This document shows positions 25,201 through 34,100 of a stretch of 64,000 nt of DNA, piece after piece. The stretch lies in contig JBAOHL010000002.1 in the NCBI GenBank assembly GCA_037045045.1, positions 434,001 through 498,000 on the forward strand, written 5' to 3'. Made by a program: the position numbers and the translations under genes. Source of the stretch: Phosphoribacter sp037045045 (GTDB lineage Bacteria; Actinomycetota; Actinomycetes; Actinomycetales; Dermatophilaceae). Each line of letters opens with the position of its first letter. Position 1 is the stretch's first letter. A model generated the notes under the pieces. It was not told the DNA's origin. It saw nothing but the letters and a program-made list of their open reading frames with translations, and ran no database searches.

Positions 25201-26212
25201 CGGTCGGGTGGTTGTGCGTTTCGACCTTCATGAGCACGTCGACGAGCTCGTCCCTTGGGGCATACATCGGGGCGCCGGTGTAGCCCTGCGGGAGCCACCG
25301 TCGCACGAGGTCCCCGGCCATGACCGAGGCGTTGTCGCGGTAGGCCACGACGGTCCGCCCCGGGTTGGCCGCCTCGGTGTGGCGGATCATGTCGAACAGC
25401 GAGCGCGGTTGCACCTGCCCGTCGACGACGAACTGGGCGTTGAAGATCTTGTGCCGGCAGTGCTCGCTGTTGGCCTGCGCGAACATCATCAGCTCGACGT
25501 CGGTGGGGTTACGCCCGAGGCCACGGAAGGCCCCGACGAGGTAGTCGATCTCGTCGTCCGACAACGCCAGCCCGTATGCCGCGTCGGCCTCCAGCAGCGC
25601 CGCCCGCCCCCGGTGGAGCACGTCGACGTGCTCCACCGGGGCGGGGTCGCGTTCGTCGAACAGGGCCGCGGCCGCCGCTCGATCAGGCAGGACGCTCTCG
25701 GTCATCCGGTCGTGCAGCAGGGCCGCACAGGCGGAGATCTCGTTCAGGGTGAGGGCCGGCCCGGCGAGGGCGTACTCGGTAACCCGCTCGACCCGGCGGA
25801 TCGGTACACCACAGTTGTGCACGATGTCGGTGGCCTTGGACGCCCACGGCGAGACGGTGCCGAGGCGCGGGGCGACGACGAGGACCGTGCCGGACCCGGC
25901 GGACCCGGCGGACCCGGCACTGGGCGCAGGGCCTGGCGCGGACCCGGCACTGGGCGCAGGGCCTGGCGCGGACCCGGAGGCCGGCGCGGGCGCGGCATAC
26001 GGCTCGCCGTACTCGAGCAGACGGGTCAGGGTGTCGAGCGTGGCGGGGTCGAGCGCGTCGTCGCTGGCGACCCAGTGGACATAGCGGGCGGTCACGTCGA
26101 CGATCTCGGGGGCGACCTCACGCAGCCGACGCAGCAGCGCAGCGGACCGGAAAGCCGACAGCGCCGCACCGCCCTCGAGCGTGGTCAGCACGAGCGGGGG
26201 CGACGCGCCCAT
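22238..26212 (-). CDS. purL: Phosphoribosylformylglycinamidine synthase, large single-chain form
   Basis: 1324 residues, carrying in one chain what most actinomycetes split into PurS, PurL and PurQ. It converts FGAR, glutamine and ATP to FGAM. Residues 1-75 are PurS-like. Residues 78-107 are a Ser/Ala/Gly/Pro linker coded by short DNA repeats. The AIRS-like ATP domains show [38 protein letters not shown] in adjacent parts, and [14 protein letters not shown]. The C-terminal class-I glutaminase has [16 protein letters not shown], the nucleophile Cys in LGICNGCQM and the His/Glu of PHPERV. It is preceded by purC 46 bases upstream on the same strand. Confidence 0.95.
   Translation of the reverse strand: [1324 protein letters not shown]
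25890..25970 (+). repeat. In-frame short repeats in the purL linker
   Basis: Three 9-bp units (GGACCCGGC type) are followed by two 30-bp units starting GACCCGGCACTGGGCGCAGG at 25911 and 25941. They encode the [10 protein letters not shown]-type linker of PurL, and all lengths are multiples of three. Copy number could vary without breaking the frame. Confidence 0.85.
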
Positions 26213-26258
26213 GGGCAGCAGCTCCTCGGCGGGACAGGCGGATTCGGGTCGAGCCTAC

Positions 26259-27182
26259 CTAGGCCAGGGACCGCCCCGTGATCCGCTCGAAGGCCTGGAC
26301 GTAGCGCAGCCGGGTCTGCTCGACGACGTCGTCCGGCAGGGCCGGCGGGGGTTCGCCCGAGTCGCGGCTCCACCCGCTGGCCGGGGAGACGAGCCAGTCG
26401 CGGACGTACTGCTTGTCGTAGGAGGGCTGGGCCTGCCCGGGCTGCCACTTGTCGGCCGGCCAGAACCGCGACGAGTCCGGCGTAAGCACCTCGTCGGCAA
26501 GCACGACGGTCGGCCCGCCGGCGTGGTCGAGCCGCTCTCGGTCGACGCCGAACTCGACCTTCGTGTCGGCGATGATGATGCCGCGCTTCGAGGCGACCTC
26601 GTTGCCTCGGGCCAGGATCCGCCGGCATAGCACGTCGACGCGCGCGGTGATCGCCGAGCCGACGAGGTCACGGACCTGTTCGACGGTCATCGGCTCGTCG
26701 TGCTGGCCGAGCGGGGCCTTCGTCGTGGGGGTGAAGATCGGTGCGGGCAGCTTCGACCCGTCGACGAGGCCCTCGGGCAGGCCGACCCCGCTGATCGACC
26801 CGGACCGTTGGTACTCCACGAGTCCGCTGCCGGTGAGGTACGAGCGGGCGATGCACTCCACCGGGACCATCTCGAGCCGGCGGACGAGCACCGCGCGACC
26901 GGCCACCTCGGCCGGGACGTCGTCGACGGAGACGACATGGTTCTCCACGCCCTCGATCTCGTCGAACCACCACAGCGACAGCTGGGTGAGCACCTTGCCC
27001 TTGTCCGGGATCGGGGTGTCCAGCACGTAGTCGAACGCGGAGATCCGGTCCGAGGCGACGATGAGCAGCAGGTCCTCGCGGGGGGCCCCGGTCGCCGGAT
27101 CCAGCGGCGCGTAGAGGTCGCGGACCTTGCCGGTGTAGACGTGGGCGTAGCCCTCCAGAGTGGGGGCGGGGTCGATCGTCAT
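26259..27182 (-). CDS. purC: Phosphoribosylaminoimidazole-succinocarboxamide synthase
   Basis: 307 residues. PurC joins CAIR and aspartate with ATP to give SAICAR. Family marks are YTGKVRDLY, ASDRISAFDYVLDTPIPDKG in two parts, VPVECIARSYLTGSG, DTKVEFG and LADEVLTPDSSRFWP. The length and N-terminal YTGKVRD fit the eukaryote-like/actinobacterial long form. Its ATG overlaps the purD stop by four bases (ATGA at 27179), which indicates translational coupling. Confidence 0.95.
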   Translation of the reverse strand: MTIDPAPTLEGYAHVYTGKVRDLYAPLDPATGAPREDLLLIVASDRISAFDYVLDTPIPDKGKVLTQLSLWWFDEIEGVENHVVSVDDVPAEVAGRAVLVRRLEMVPVECIARSYLTGSGLVEYQRSGSISGVGLPEGLVDGSKLPAPIFTPTTKAPLGQHDEPMTVEQVRDLVGSAITARVDVLCRRILARGNEVASKRGIIIADTKVEFGVDRERLDHAGGPTVVLADEVLTPDSSRFWPADKWQPGQAQPSYDKQYVRDWLVSPASGWSRDSGEPPPALPDDVVEQTRLRYVQAFERITGRSLA

Positions 27183-28471
27183 GAGGCCTTCCCCTGCAGT
27201 CGGATCTCGCCGCGGGCTGCGGCGAGCGCGATGTCGTTTCGATAGTGCGAGCCGTCCAGGCCGATCGCGGCGACGGCCCGGTATGCCGCGTCCCGCGCCG
27301 CATCGAGGTCGGCGCCGGTGGCCAGGACGTCGAGCACCCGACCCCCCGCGCTGACCAGGTCACCGGCGTCCGAGCGGGCCGTGCCGGCGTGCAGGACCAC
27401 GGCGCCGGGCGAGGCGGCGGCCGCCTCGACGCCGCTGATCCGATCGCCGGAGCGCACCGCACTTGGGTATCCACTGGCGGCGAGGACGACGACGACCGCC
27501 GCGTCGGGGCGGTGGCGCAGCGGGCCGAGGTCGGCCAGTCGACCGGTGGCCGCCGCGTGGAGCAGCCCGCCCAGCGGAGTGACCAACCGGGCGAGGGACG
27601 CTTGCCCGTCCGGGTCGCCGAACCGGACGTTGAACTCGACGACGCGCATCCCCCGGGCGGTCATCGCCAGGCCGACGTAGAGGGCGCCGACGAACGGCGT
27701 GCCGCGCCGGCGCATCTCGTCGATCGTCGGCTGGGCGATCCGGGCGACGACGTCCTCGGCCAGGGTCGCCGGAGCCCACGGCAGCGGCGAATACGCCCCC
27801 ATCCCCCCGGTGTTCGGGCCGGCGTCGCCGTCGGCGACACGCTTGAAGTCCTGCGCCGGCGCGAGGGCCACGACGGTCTCGCCGTCGCAAACGCAGAAGA
27901 CCGAGACCTCGGGGCCGTCGAGGTACTCCTCCACGACGAGGCACCCGTTCGGTTTGGCAAGACAGGCCTTGGCGTGGGCGAGCGCCTCGTCGCGTTCCTC
28001 CGTGACGACGACGCCCTTGCCCGCGGCCAGCCCGTCGTCCTTGACGACGTACGGCGCCCCGAAGGCGTCGAGGGCAGACTCGACCTCGCCGAGGGTCGTG
28101 CACACGTGGCCGAGCGCGGTCGGCACTCCCGCGGCCGCCATGACCTCCTTGGCGAAGGACTTGCTGCCCTCCAGGGCCGCCGCTGCCGCGGACGGTCCGA
28201 ACACGGCATACCCGCCGTCGCGCAGCAGGTCGGCGACCCCGGCGACGAGCGGGGCCTCCGGGCCGACGACGACGAGGTCGACGGCGTGCCGATCGGCGAT
28301 GGCGAGCACCGCGACGGGGTCGGTGACGTCCGCCAGCGGCTCGCATCGCGCGTCCGCCTCGATCCCCGGGTTGCCAGGAGCGGCGAGGACCTCCTCGACG
28401 GCCGAATCGGCCAGCAGGCCACGAACCAGTGCGTGCTCGCGAGCTCCGGAGCCGACGACGAGGACCTTCAC
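27179..28471 (-). CDS. purD: Phosphoribosylamine-glycine ligase (GARS)
   Basis: 430 residues. PurD makes glycinamide ribotide in step 2 of purine synthesis. It opens with MKVLVVGSGAREHALVRGL and AAPGNPGI, then shows the ATP-grasp parts GSKSFAKEVM, YVVKDDGLAAGKGVVV and MGAYSPLPW, and ends the catalytic domain with VVEFNVRFGDPD. It is the first gene of a purD-purC-purL run and is divergent from the HelR-like gene across a 134-base gap that must hold both promoters. A TAGACT at 28558 is a possible -10 for the divergent gene. Confidence 0.95.
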   Translation of the reverse strand: MKVLVVGSGAREHALVRGLLADSAVEEVLAAPGNPGIEADARCEPLADVTDPVAVLAIADRHAVDLVVVGPEAPLVAGVADLLRDGGYAVFGPSAAAAALEGSKSFAKEVMAAAGVPTALGHVCTTLGEVESALDAFGAPYVVKDDGLAAGKGVVVTEERDEALAHAKACLAKPNGCLVVEEYLDGPEVSVFCVCDGETVVALAPAQDFKRVADGDAGPNTGGMGAYSPLPWAPATLAEDVVARIAQPTIDEMRRRGTPFVGALYVGLAMTARGMRVVEFNVRFGDPDGQASLARLVTPLGGLLHAAATGRLADLGPLRHRPDAAVVVVLAASGYPSAVRSGDRISGVEAAAASPGAVVLHAGTARSDAGDLVSAGGRVLDVLATGADLDAARDAAYRAVAAIGLDGSHYRNDIALAAARGEIRLQGKAS

Positions 28472-28605
28472 GGGTTCAGCCTACGGACAAACCGCGGTGG
28501 CCTGGCCACGCAGGGGCCAAACCGACGCCCGTCACCGAGTGGCCCGGGTCGGTAGACTCGTTGGCTCCATCCGGCCACGGGGGCCGGATCGACGGACGGA
28601 TCCTT

Positions 28606-30849
28606 GTGAGCGCGACACCCAGCTCGACCCGACGGCCCGACGCCGTCCCGGCCGAGGTGGCGGCGGAGCTGGAGCACGAGCAGACCCACGTCGATCGGGT
28701 GTACGCCGAACTCGCCAAGGCCTCGCGGCGCGCCGGCGAGGTCGCCGCCGACGGTCATGCGCGGGCTCGCAGCGACCGCACCGGGGGGGTTCGCGACGAG
28801 GAGATGACCGGGCTGTTCGAACGAGACGCCCTGGTGTTCCACGCGGCCCGGCGTCAACACGCCCTCGACACGCAGTACGAGGGGCTCGTGTTCGGCCGCC
28901 TGGATCTCGACCACGACAGCTTCGGCCACGACGGTCCCGGGGCCTGGCCGGGCGCCGAGAGCCGGCGCGAGATTCGCTACGTCGGGCGCCTGGGGGTCCG
29001 CGACGACGAGTACGAGCCCCTCGTCATCGACTGGCGAGCACCCGCAGCCGCGCCCTTCTACCGGGCCACCCCGGTGGAGCCGCTCGAGGTGATCCGACGG
29101 CGCGTGCTGCGGTGCCGCGGCGATCGGGTCGTCGGGATCGAGGACGACCTCATGGTGCCCGATCCCCCGATGGACCTCGTCGTCGTCGGCGACGGGGCTC
29201 TCATGGCGGCGCTGGCGCGCAGTCGCGGGACCCGGATGCGCGACATCGTCGCGACGATCCAACGACATCAAGACGAAGCGATCCGGGCTGCGGCCCGAGG
29301 GGTCACCGAGATCACCGGCGGCCCGGGCACCGGCAAGACCGTCGTCGCCCTGCACCGTGCGGCCTACCTGCTCTACTCCGACCGGCGCCGCTACGAGGCG
29401 GGCGGCATCCTCGTCGTCGGACCGTCGGCGGCCTACACGGCATACATCGAACGGGTGCTGCCCTCCCTCGGGGAGGACAGCGTGACCCTGCGGTCGGTGG
29501 GCGACCTCGTCGAGGCGGTCTCGACCGGACGGCACGACGCACCGGCCGCAGCCGCGGTCAAGGGGTCGCTGCGGATGCGCGCGGTCCTGGCTCGCGCAGC
29601 GCGTGATCTCGCCCCGGACGCTCCCGCCGAGTTGCGGGTCTTCGTCGCCGGCGAGGCCGTCCGGGTGGATGCCGCTGCCCTGGACAGGGTGCGCGTGACG
29701 GCGTTGCGCCAACACCCGCGCAACCTCGCGACCGGCGCCGTCCTCGCTGCCCTCGGGGAGGCGGCATACCGAGCAAGTCAGCACCCCGACAGGGCGAGCT
29801 TCCTCGAACGGTTCTCCGACCACCTCGACGTCGAGACCTTCGTCGCGAGGTGGTGGCCCCAGGTCGACCCGCGCGAGGTCCTGCTGTGGTTGGCCGACGA
29901 GGAGCGGATAAGCCGGTATGCCGCCGGGGTCCTCGACCCGGCCGAGACGGAGATCGTGCGCCGTTCGATGAATGAGGCGCTGGCGACCGGGACGTGGTCG
30001 GTTGCCGATGTGGCCCTCATCGACGAGCTGGCCGGACGGGTCGGACCGGTCCAGGAGTCGCCGGCGGAGGAGCGCGGGTTCTACGAAGTGGACCTGCTCG
30101 ACGATCCAGAATGGCACGGCGTCGCTCCGTTGGGCGGGTTGCCGGAGCGGGTCGGGGCGTCGCGCTCGCCGGGGTCGGTCGTCGGCTCCACGGACCCGCG
30201 GGAGCGGCTGCTCGCCGGCCGACTCGACCGCCCGGCCGACTACGCCCATGTCCTCGTCGACGAGGCCCAGGACCTGTCCCCCATGCAGTGGCGAGCGGTG
30301 GCCCGACGCGGTCGGCGGGCGTCGTGGACGGTCGTCGGCGACGCCGCACAAAGCAGTTGGGGCGACCCCGGGGAGGCCGCCCTGGCTCGCGCCGAGGCCT
30401 GGAGCGACCTGGAACATCGGACCTTCCACATGACGACGAACTACCGGAACGCCCGGGAGATCTTCGACGTCGCGGCGCAGGTCGTGCTGGCCGCCGTTCC
30501 CGACGCGGACATTCCCGAGGCGGTCCGCGAGAGCGGCGCCCCGGTCGGTCAGGGTGTCCTGGGGGACGACCCGGTCGGATCGGTGCGCGTCGCCGTCGAG
30601 GCGATGCTGGGGGCCGTCGAGGGGGCCGTCGCGATCCTCGCCCCCAGCCGGTATGCCGCCGCCCTCTCGGTCGCGGGGTGGGACGACCGCGTGCAAGTCG
30701 TCGCGCCGTTGGCGGCCAAGGGGCTCGAGTGGGACGCAACGGTCGTCGTCGACCCGGACCTCATCGCTGCCGAGTCTCCGGGTGGAGTGCGCACCCTCTA
30801 CGTCGCGCTGACCCGCGCGGCGCACCGGATGACCGTGCTGCGACCCTGA
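28606..30849 (+). CDS. HelD/HelR-type UvrD-like ATPase (RNA polymerase recycling motor)
   Basis: 747 residues from a GTG. The N-terminal 60 residues are a coiled coil with many Ala/Glu/Arg (VAAELEHEQTHVDRVYAELA), the arm that HelD proteins push into RNA polymerase. Helicase motifs follow: Walker A in GGPGTGKTVVALHRAAYLLY, DEAQDLSP, VVGDAAQSSWGD, TTNYRNAREI, AAKGLEWDATVV and LYVALTRAAHRMTVL. Known members remove stalled RNA polymerase from DNA, and the HelR branch also gives rifamycin tolerance by displacing the drug. Which branch this is cannot be settled by eye. No rifamycin-associated promoter element was seen. Confidence 0.85.
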   Translation: MSATPSSTRRPDAVPAEVAAELEHEQTHVDRVYAELAKASRRAGEVAADGHARARSDRTGGVRDEEMTGLFERDALVFHAARRQHALDTQYEGLVFGRLDLDHDSFGHDGPGAWPGAESRREIRYVGRLGVRDDEYEPLVIDWRAPAAAPFYRATPVEPLEVIRRRVLRCRGDRVVGIEDDLMVPDPPMDLVVVGDGALMAALARSRGTRMRDIVATIQRHQDEAIRAAARGVTEITGGPGTGKTVVALHRAAYLLYSDRRRYEAGGILVVGPSAAYTAYIERVLPSLGEDSVTLRSVGDLVEAVSTGRHDAPAAAAVKGSLRMRAVLARAARDLAPDAPAELRVFVAGEAVRVDAAALDRVRVTALRQHPRNLATGAVLAALGEAAYRASQHPDRASFLERFSDHLDVETFVARWWPQVDPREVLLWLADEERISRYAAGVLDPAETEIVRRSMNEALATGTWSVADVALIDELAGRVGPVQESPAEERGFYEVDLLDDPEWHGVAPLGGLPERVGASRSPGSVVGSTDPRERLLAGRLDRPADYAHVLVDEAQDLSPMQWRAVARRGRRASWTVVGDAAQSSWGDPGEAALARAEAWSDLEHRTFHMTTNYRNAREIFDVAAQVVLAAVPDADIPEAVRESGAPVGQGVLGDDPVGSVRVAVEAMLGAVEGAVAILAPSRYAAALSVAGWDDRVQVVAPLAAKGLEWDATVVVDPDLIAAESPGGVRTLYVALTRAAHRMTVLRP

Positions 30850-30852
30850 CCA

Positions 30853-30884
30853 GGATCCCGCCGCACTGGTGAGGAGGCGGATCC
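30853..30884 (+). terminator. Possible terminator after the HelR-like gene
   Basis: GGATCCCGCC (30853-30862) can pair with GGCGGATCC (30876-30884) with one bulged C. It starts three bases after the stop codon. There is no T-run. Confidence 0.5.
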
Positions 30885-31134
30885 GGTGATGCCCTCGCGA
30901 ACGCCCTGTCCACCCGGGTGCGCCTGCGCGAGGGGACCCGAGTTGCGCGGCGCGCAGGGTACGCCTCCGAGCCCTCCAGCAACGTTCGTCACAGTTGCGA
31001 CCCGTTCCCCTACCGGCCATTTCGTCCCACGGCTACCATTCGGAGGTAAGTGCAGTCCTGGACTGCCAAACCAGCGGGGTGGCTGGCGGACCGGGGGGAA
31101 TCCGTGTCGCCCGAGAGATGTGCGAGTCGCCATT

Positions 31135-34100
31135 ATGCGCCAGGCCCTGCGTGTTCACGCCACCGTCGTCCGGACCGTGGTGCTGGCGCTGCTGCTCGCG
31201 GTGGGGTTAGGAACCGTTCCTCAGGCGGCACAGGCAACGACGTCGCCGTTCTTCCCGCTCACTTCCTTCGCCATCGACGGCAACATCGCCGGGCCCAACG
31301 ACTGGGGTGACCCGCTGGGCTCGGCCCTCTATGGGCCCTACACGACGAGCCAGGGCTTCCCCTCGTCGGGGATCATCTCCTCCTCCTTCGGCGCGGACTC
31401 GTGTTCGGGCGATGCCACGGGTTTCCCCGGGAGCCAGACGCCGGACACGAACCCCTGGGTGCCCGGCGCGGCGAACGTCAACAACAAGGACGACCTGTGC
31501 TCCGGCGGCTCGGCGATCGAAGTCGTCAACGTCAACGGGCAGTACCAGTACGTCCTCTATTCGTACTGGGCGCGCAGCGCCACGGCGACCGGTGACATGT
31601 CGGCTTTCACCCTGCTGCAGGGGCCAGTTGCCGGCCGTGGGGACGACAAGCTCGTGTCGTTCGACTACAACTCCGCCGGGGGCGGCTCGGTGACGGTCAC
31701 GGTCTATACGTGGAACGGGACCGGCTGGGTCCCCGCCGGCACCCTGCCGACCACCCAGTTCCAGAGTGCGATCGGCCCCAACGTCTCGCCGGCGACGGGC
31801 GGGTCACCCGGGGCAAACGGGGAGACGTTCGGCGAGTTCGCCGTCAATCTCACGACCTCCGGCATCCTCTCTGACAACACCTGCCAGACCTTCTCCGCCG
31901 CGTCGACGATTTCCAAGACGGGCAACTCGATGAACGCCCAGCTCATCGACTCGCTCAGCTTCAACTCCCCGGTGTCGATGAACTCCTGCGGCCAGCTCAC
32001 CATCGTGAAGGCCACCTCCCCGGCCGGCTCGACCGCCGGCCCGTTCGCCTACTCGATCACCGAAGCGGACGGCCACGCGGTCTACGACGCCACCCTCGTC
32101 CAGCCGCCCGGCGAACCGACGGAGATCGGCGACGGCACCCCTGGGCTCATCACCGGGTCACTGACGGTCCCGACCAACACGACCGACGTGTGGGGCAACG
32201 TGTTCGCGAGCCCTGACTACGTCCTGCAGGAAACGTCGATGCCCGCCGGTTGGCTGGCCAAACAACTCGTCTGCACCTACTACGACCCGTTCACCCGATC
32301 CACGGTGACGAGGACCTACACCGGGGCGACCGCGTCGACGTTCCAGGTGCCCAGCTACACCCTCAGCCCCGGCGGCACGACGTGCACCATCACCAACGAG
32401 ACGTCCTACCTGCGCATCGCCAAGACCGGCGCCGGAGATCCCGCCGCCGCCTTCAACTTCACTGTCACCGGCCAGCCCGCCGGCATTCCGCTCTCGCTGG
32501 GTCAGACCACCACTCCCCTGATCTACACCCCCGGATCGAGCGTCTCGATCACCGAGGCCCTGCCGAGCACCGGGATCCCGTGGACGAGCCAAGGCGTGGT
32601 GTGCCGCAACTCGGCCGGGACCGTCGTGGCCTCCTCGGCCTCGCCGTCGATCTCCGTGACGACGGTCGGGGGCGACACCATCACGTGTACGTACACCAAC
32701 CAGCAGCAGGCCGCCCTCTACCTGCGCAAAGACATCCGCCCTGACGACCCCACGCGCGCGTTCGACTTCACGGGGTCGTTCTTCCCCGGCACGGTGTCGC
32801 TCAACGACTTCCGCCGCACCGACGGGACCCTCACGGGCGTCGGCGTCTACGGTCCGGTCTACGTCACCCCGAACCAGACCTACACGGCCACTGAGGCCAC
32901 GGCGCCGGATCTGCCCTTGTCGACGATCTTCTGTCTCGACCCCACCGACAACTCGACGTTCGACCTCGCGACGGCGACGGCGACGTACAACCCCGCACCC
33001 GGCGAGACGGTGACCTGCTCGTTCATCAACACAGCCCCCGGATCGATCACGATCGTCAAGAGGGCCGTTCCCTCGTCCTTGCAGAACTTCGCCTTCACGG
33101 CCACGGGCACCGGCGTGCCGAGCAGCTTTACCCTCGACGACGACCTCGGCACGGGCGGCGGCATCGGCGGCGACAACACCTACCTGTCGAACACGACGTT
33201 CAGCGGGCTCAACGAAGGGACCTATTCGTTCACCGAGGGCACGGTGCCCGGCTGGACGTTGTCGAACCTCAACTGCGCGGGAGCGAGCGTCGCTCCGGTG
33301 TATGCCGGGTCGACGGTCACGGTGACGTTGTCCACGCAGGAGTCGATCACCTGCTCGTACACCAACACGCGCGCGAGCGCGACCCTCACGCTGCGCAAGC
33401 AGTGGGTCGGCTCGACGGCCGGCGACCAGGCCACCCTCGTCGCCGATGCCCTCGAGCAGCCGACGTATGCGACGGCGACGAGCACGGCGCCCGGGGGTGA
33501 TGCCCTCGACACGACGAACGTCGTGACCATCCCGATCTACTCCGGCGACTCGATCGCCCTGAGCGAGACCGTCGCCGACGGTCTCGGAGACAACTACGCC
33601 ACGACCCTCGACTGCGGCGGCGTGAGCATCCCGTTGACGGATCTGCGGGGCACGTATGCCGTCCCGACCGTTCCGGCCAACGTCACGTGCACGTTCGTCA
33701 ACACGGATGTGCGGCCCAAGCTCACCCTCGTCAAGCAGTTGCCGAACACCGCCGGTGGGACCGTCACGCTCGCGAACTTCCCGCTTACCGCGGCCAATCA
33801 GGCCGAGCCGGTGGCCATCACGGGCACGTCGGGTACGGCAGCCGTCACTGCGGTCAAGCTCCCCGCGGGCAGCTACACCTTGTCCGAGCCACTCGTCACC
33901 GGCTACACCCCGACGACCTGGACGTGCACGAACTCCACGACCGGGACCTCGTGGTCCTTCGACGGCGGCGCCGCCGGAAGTGGCACCGGAGCGGTGACGT
34001 TGACGAACACCGACGTGGTCACTTGTGCCATCACCAACGAGGCGCAACCCTCGCAGGTGTCGGTCACCAAGATCATCACCGGCTCCACGGTGACCCCGTG

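Noticed and set aside
31041..31134. Riboswitch in the leader of the giant surface protein
   Set aside because: A short CAGTCC-t-GGACTG hairpin and a GGGGGGAATCCG stretch recall parts of known leaders, but no complete consensus of a known class could be laid over it.
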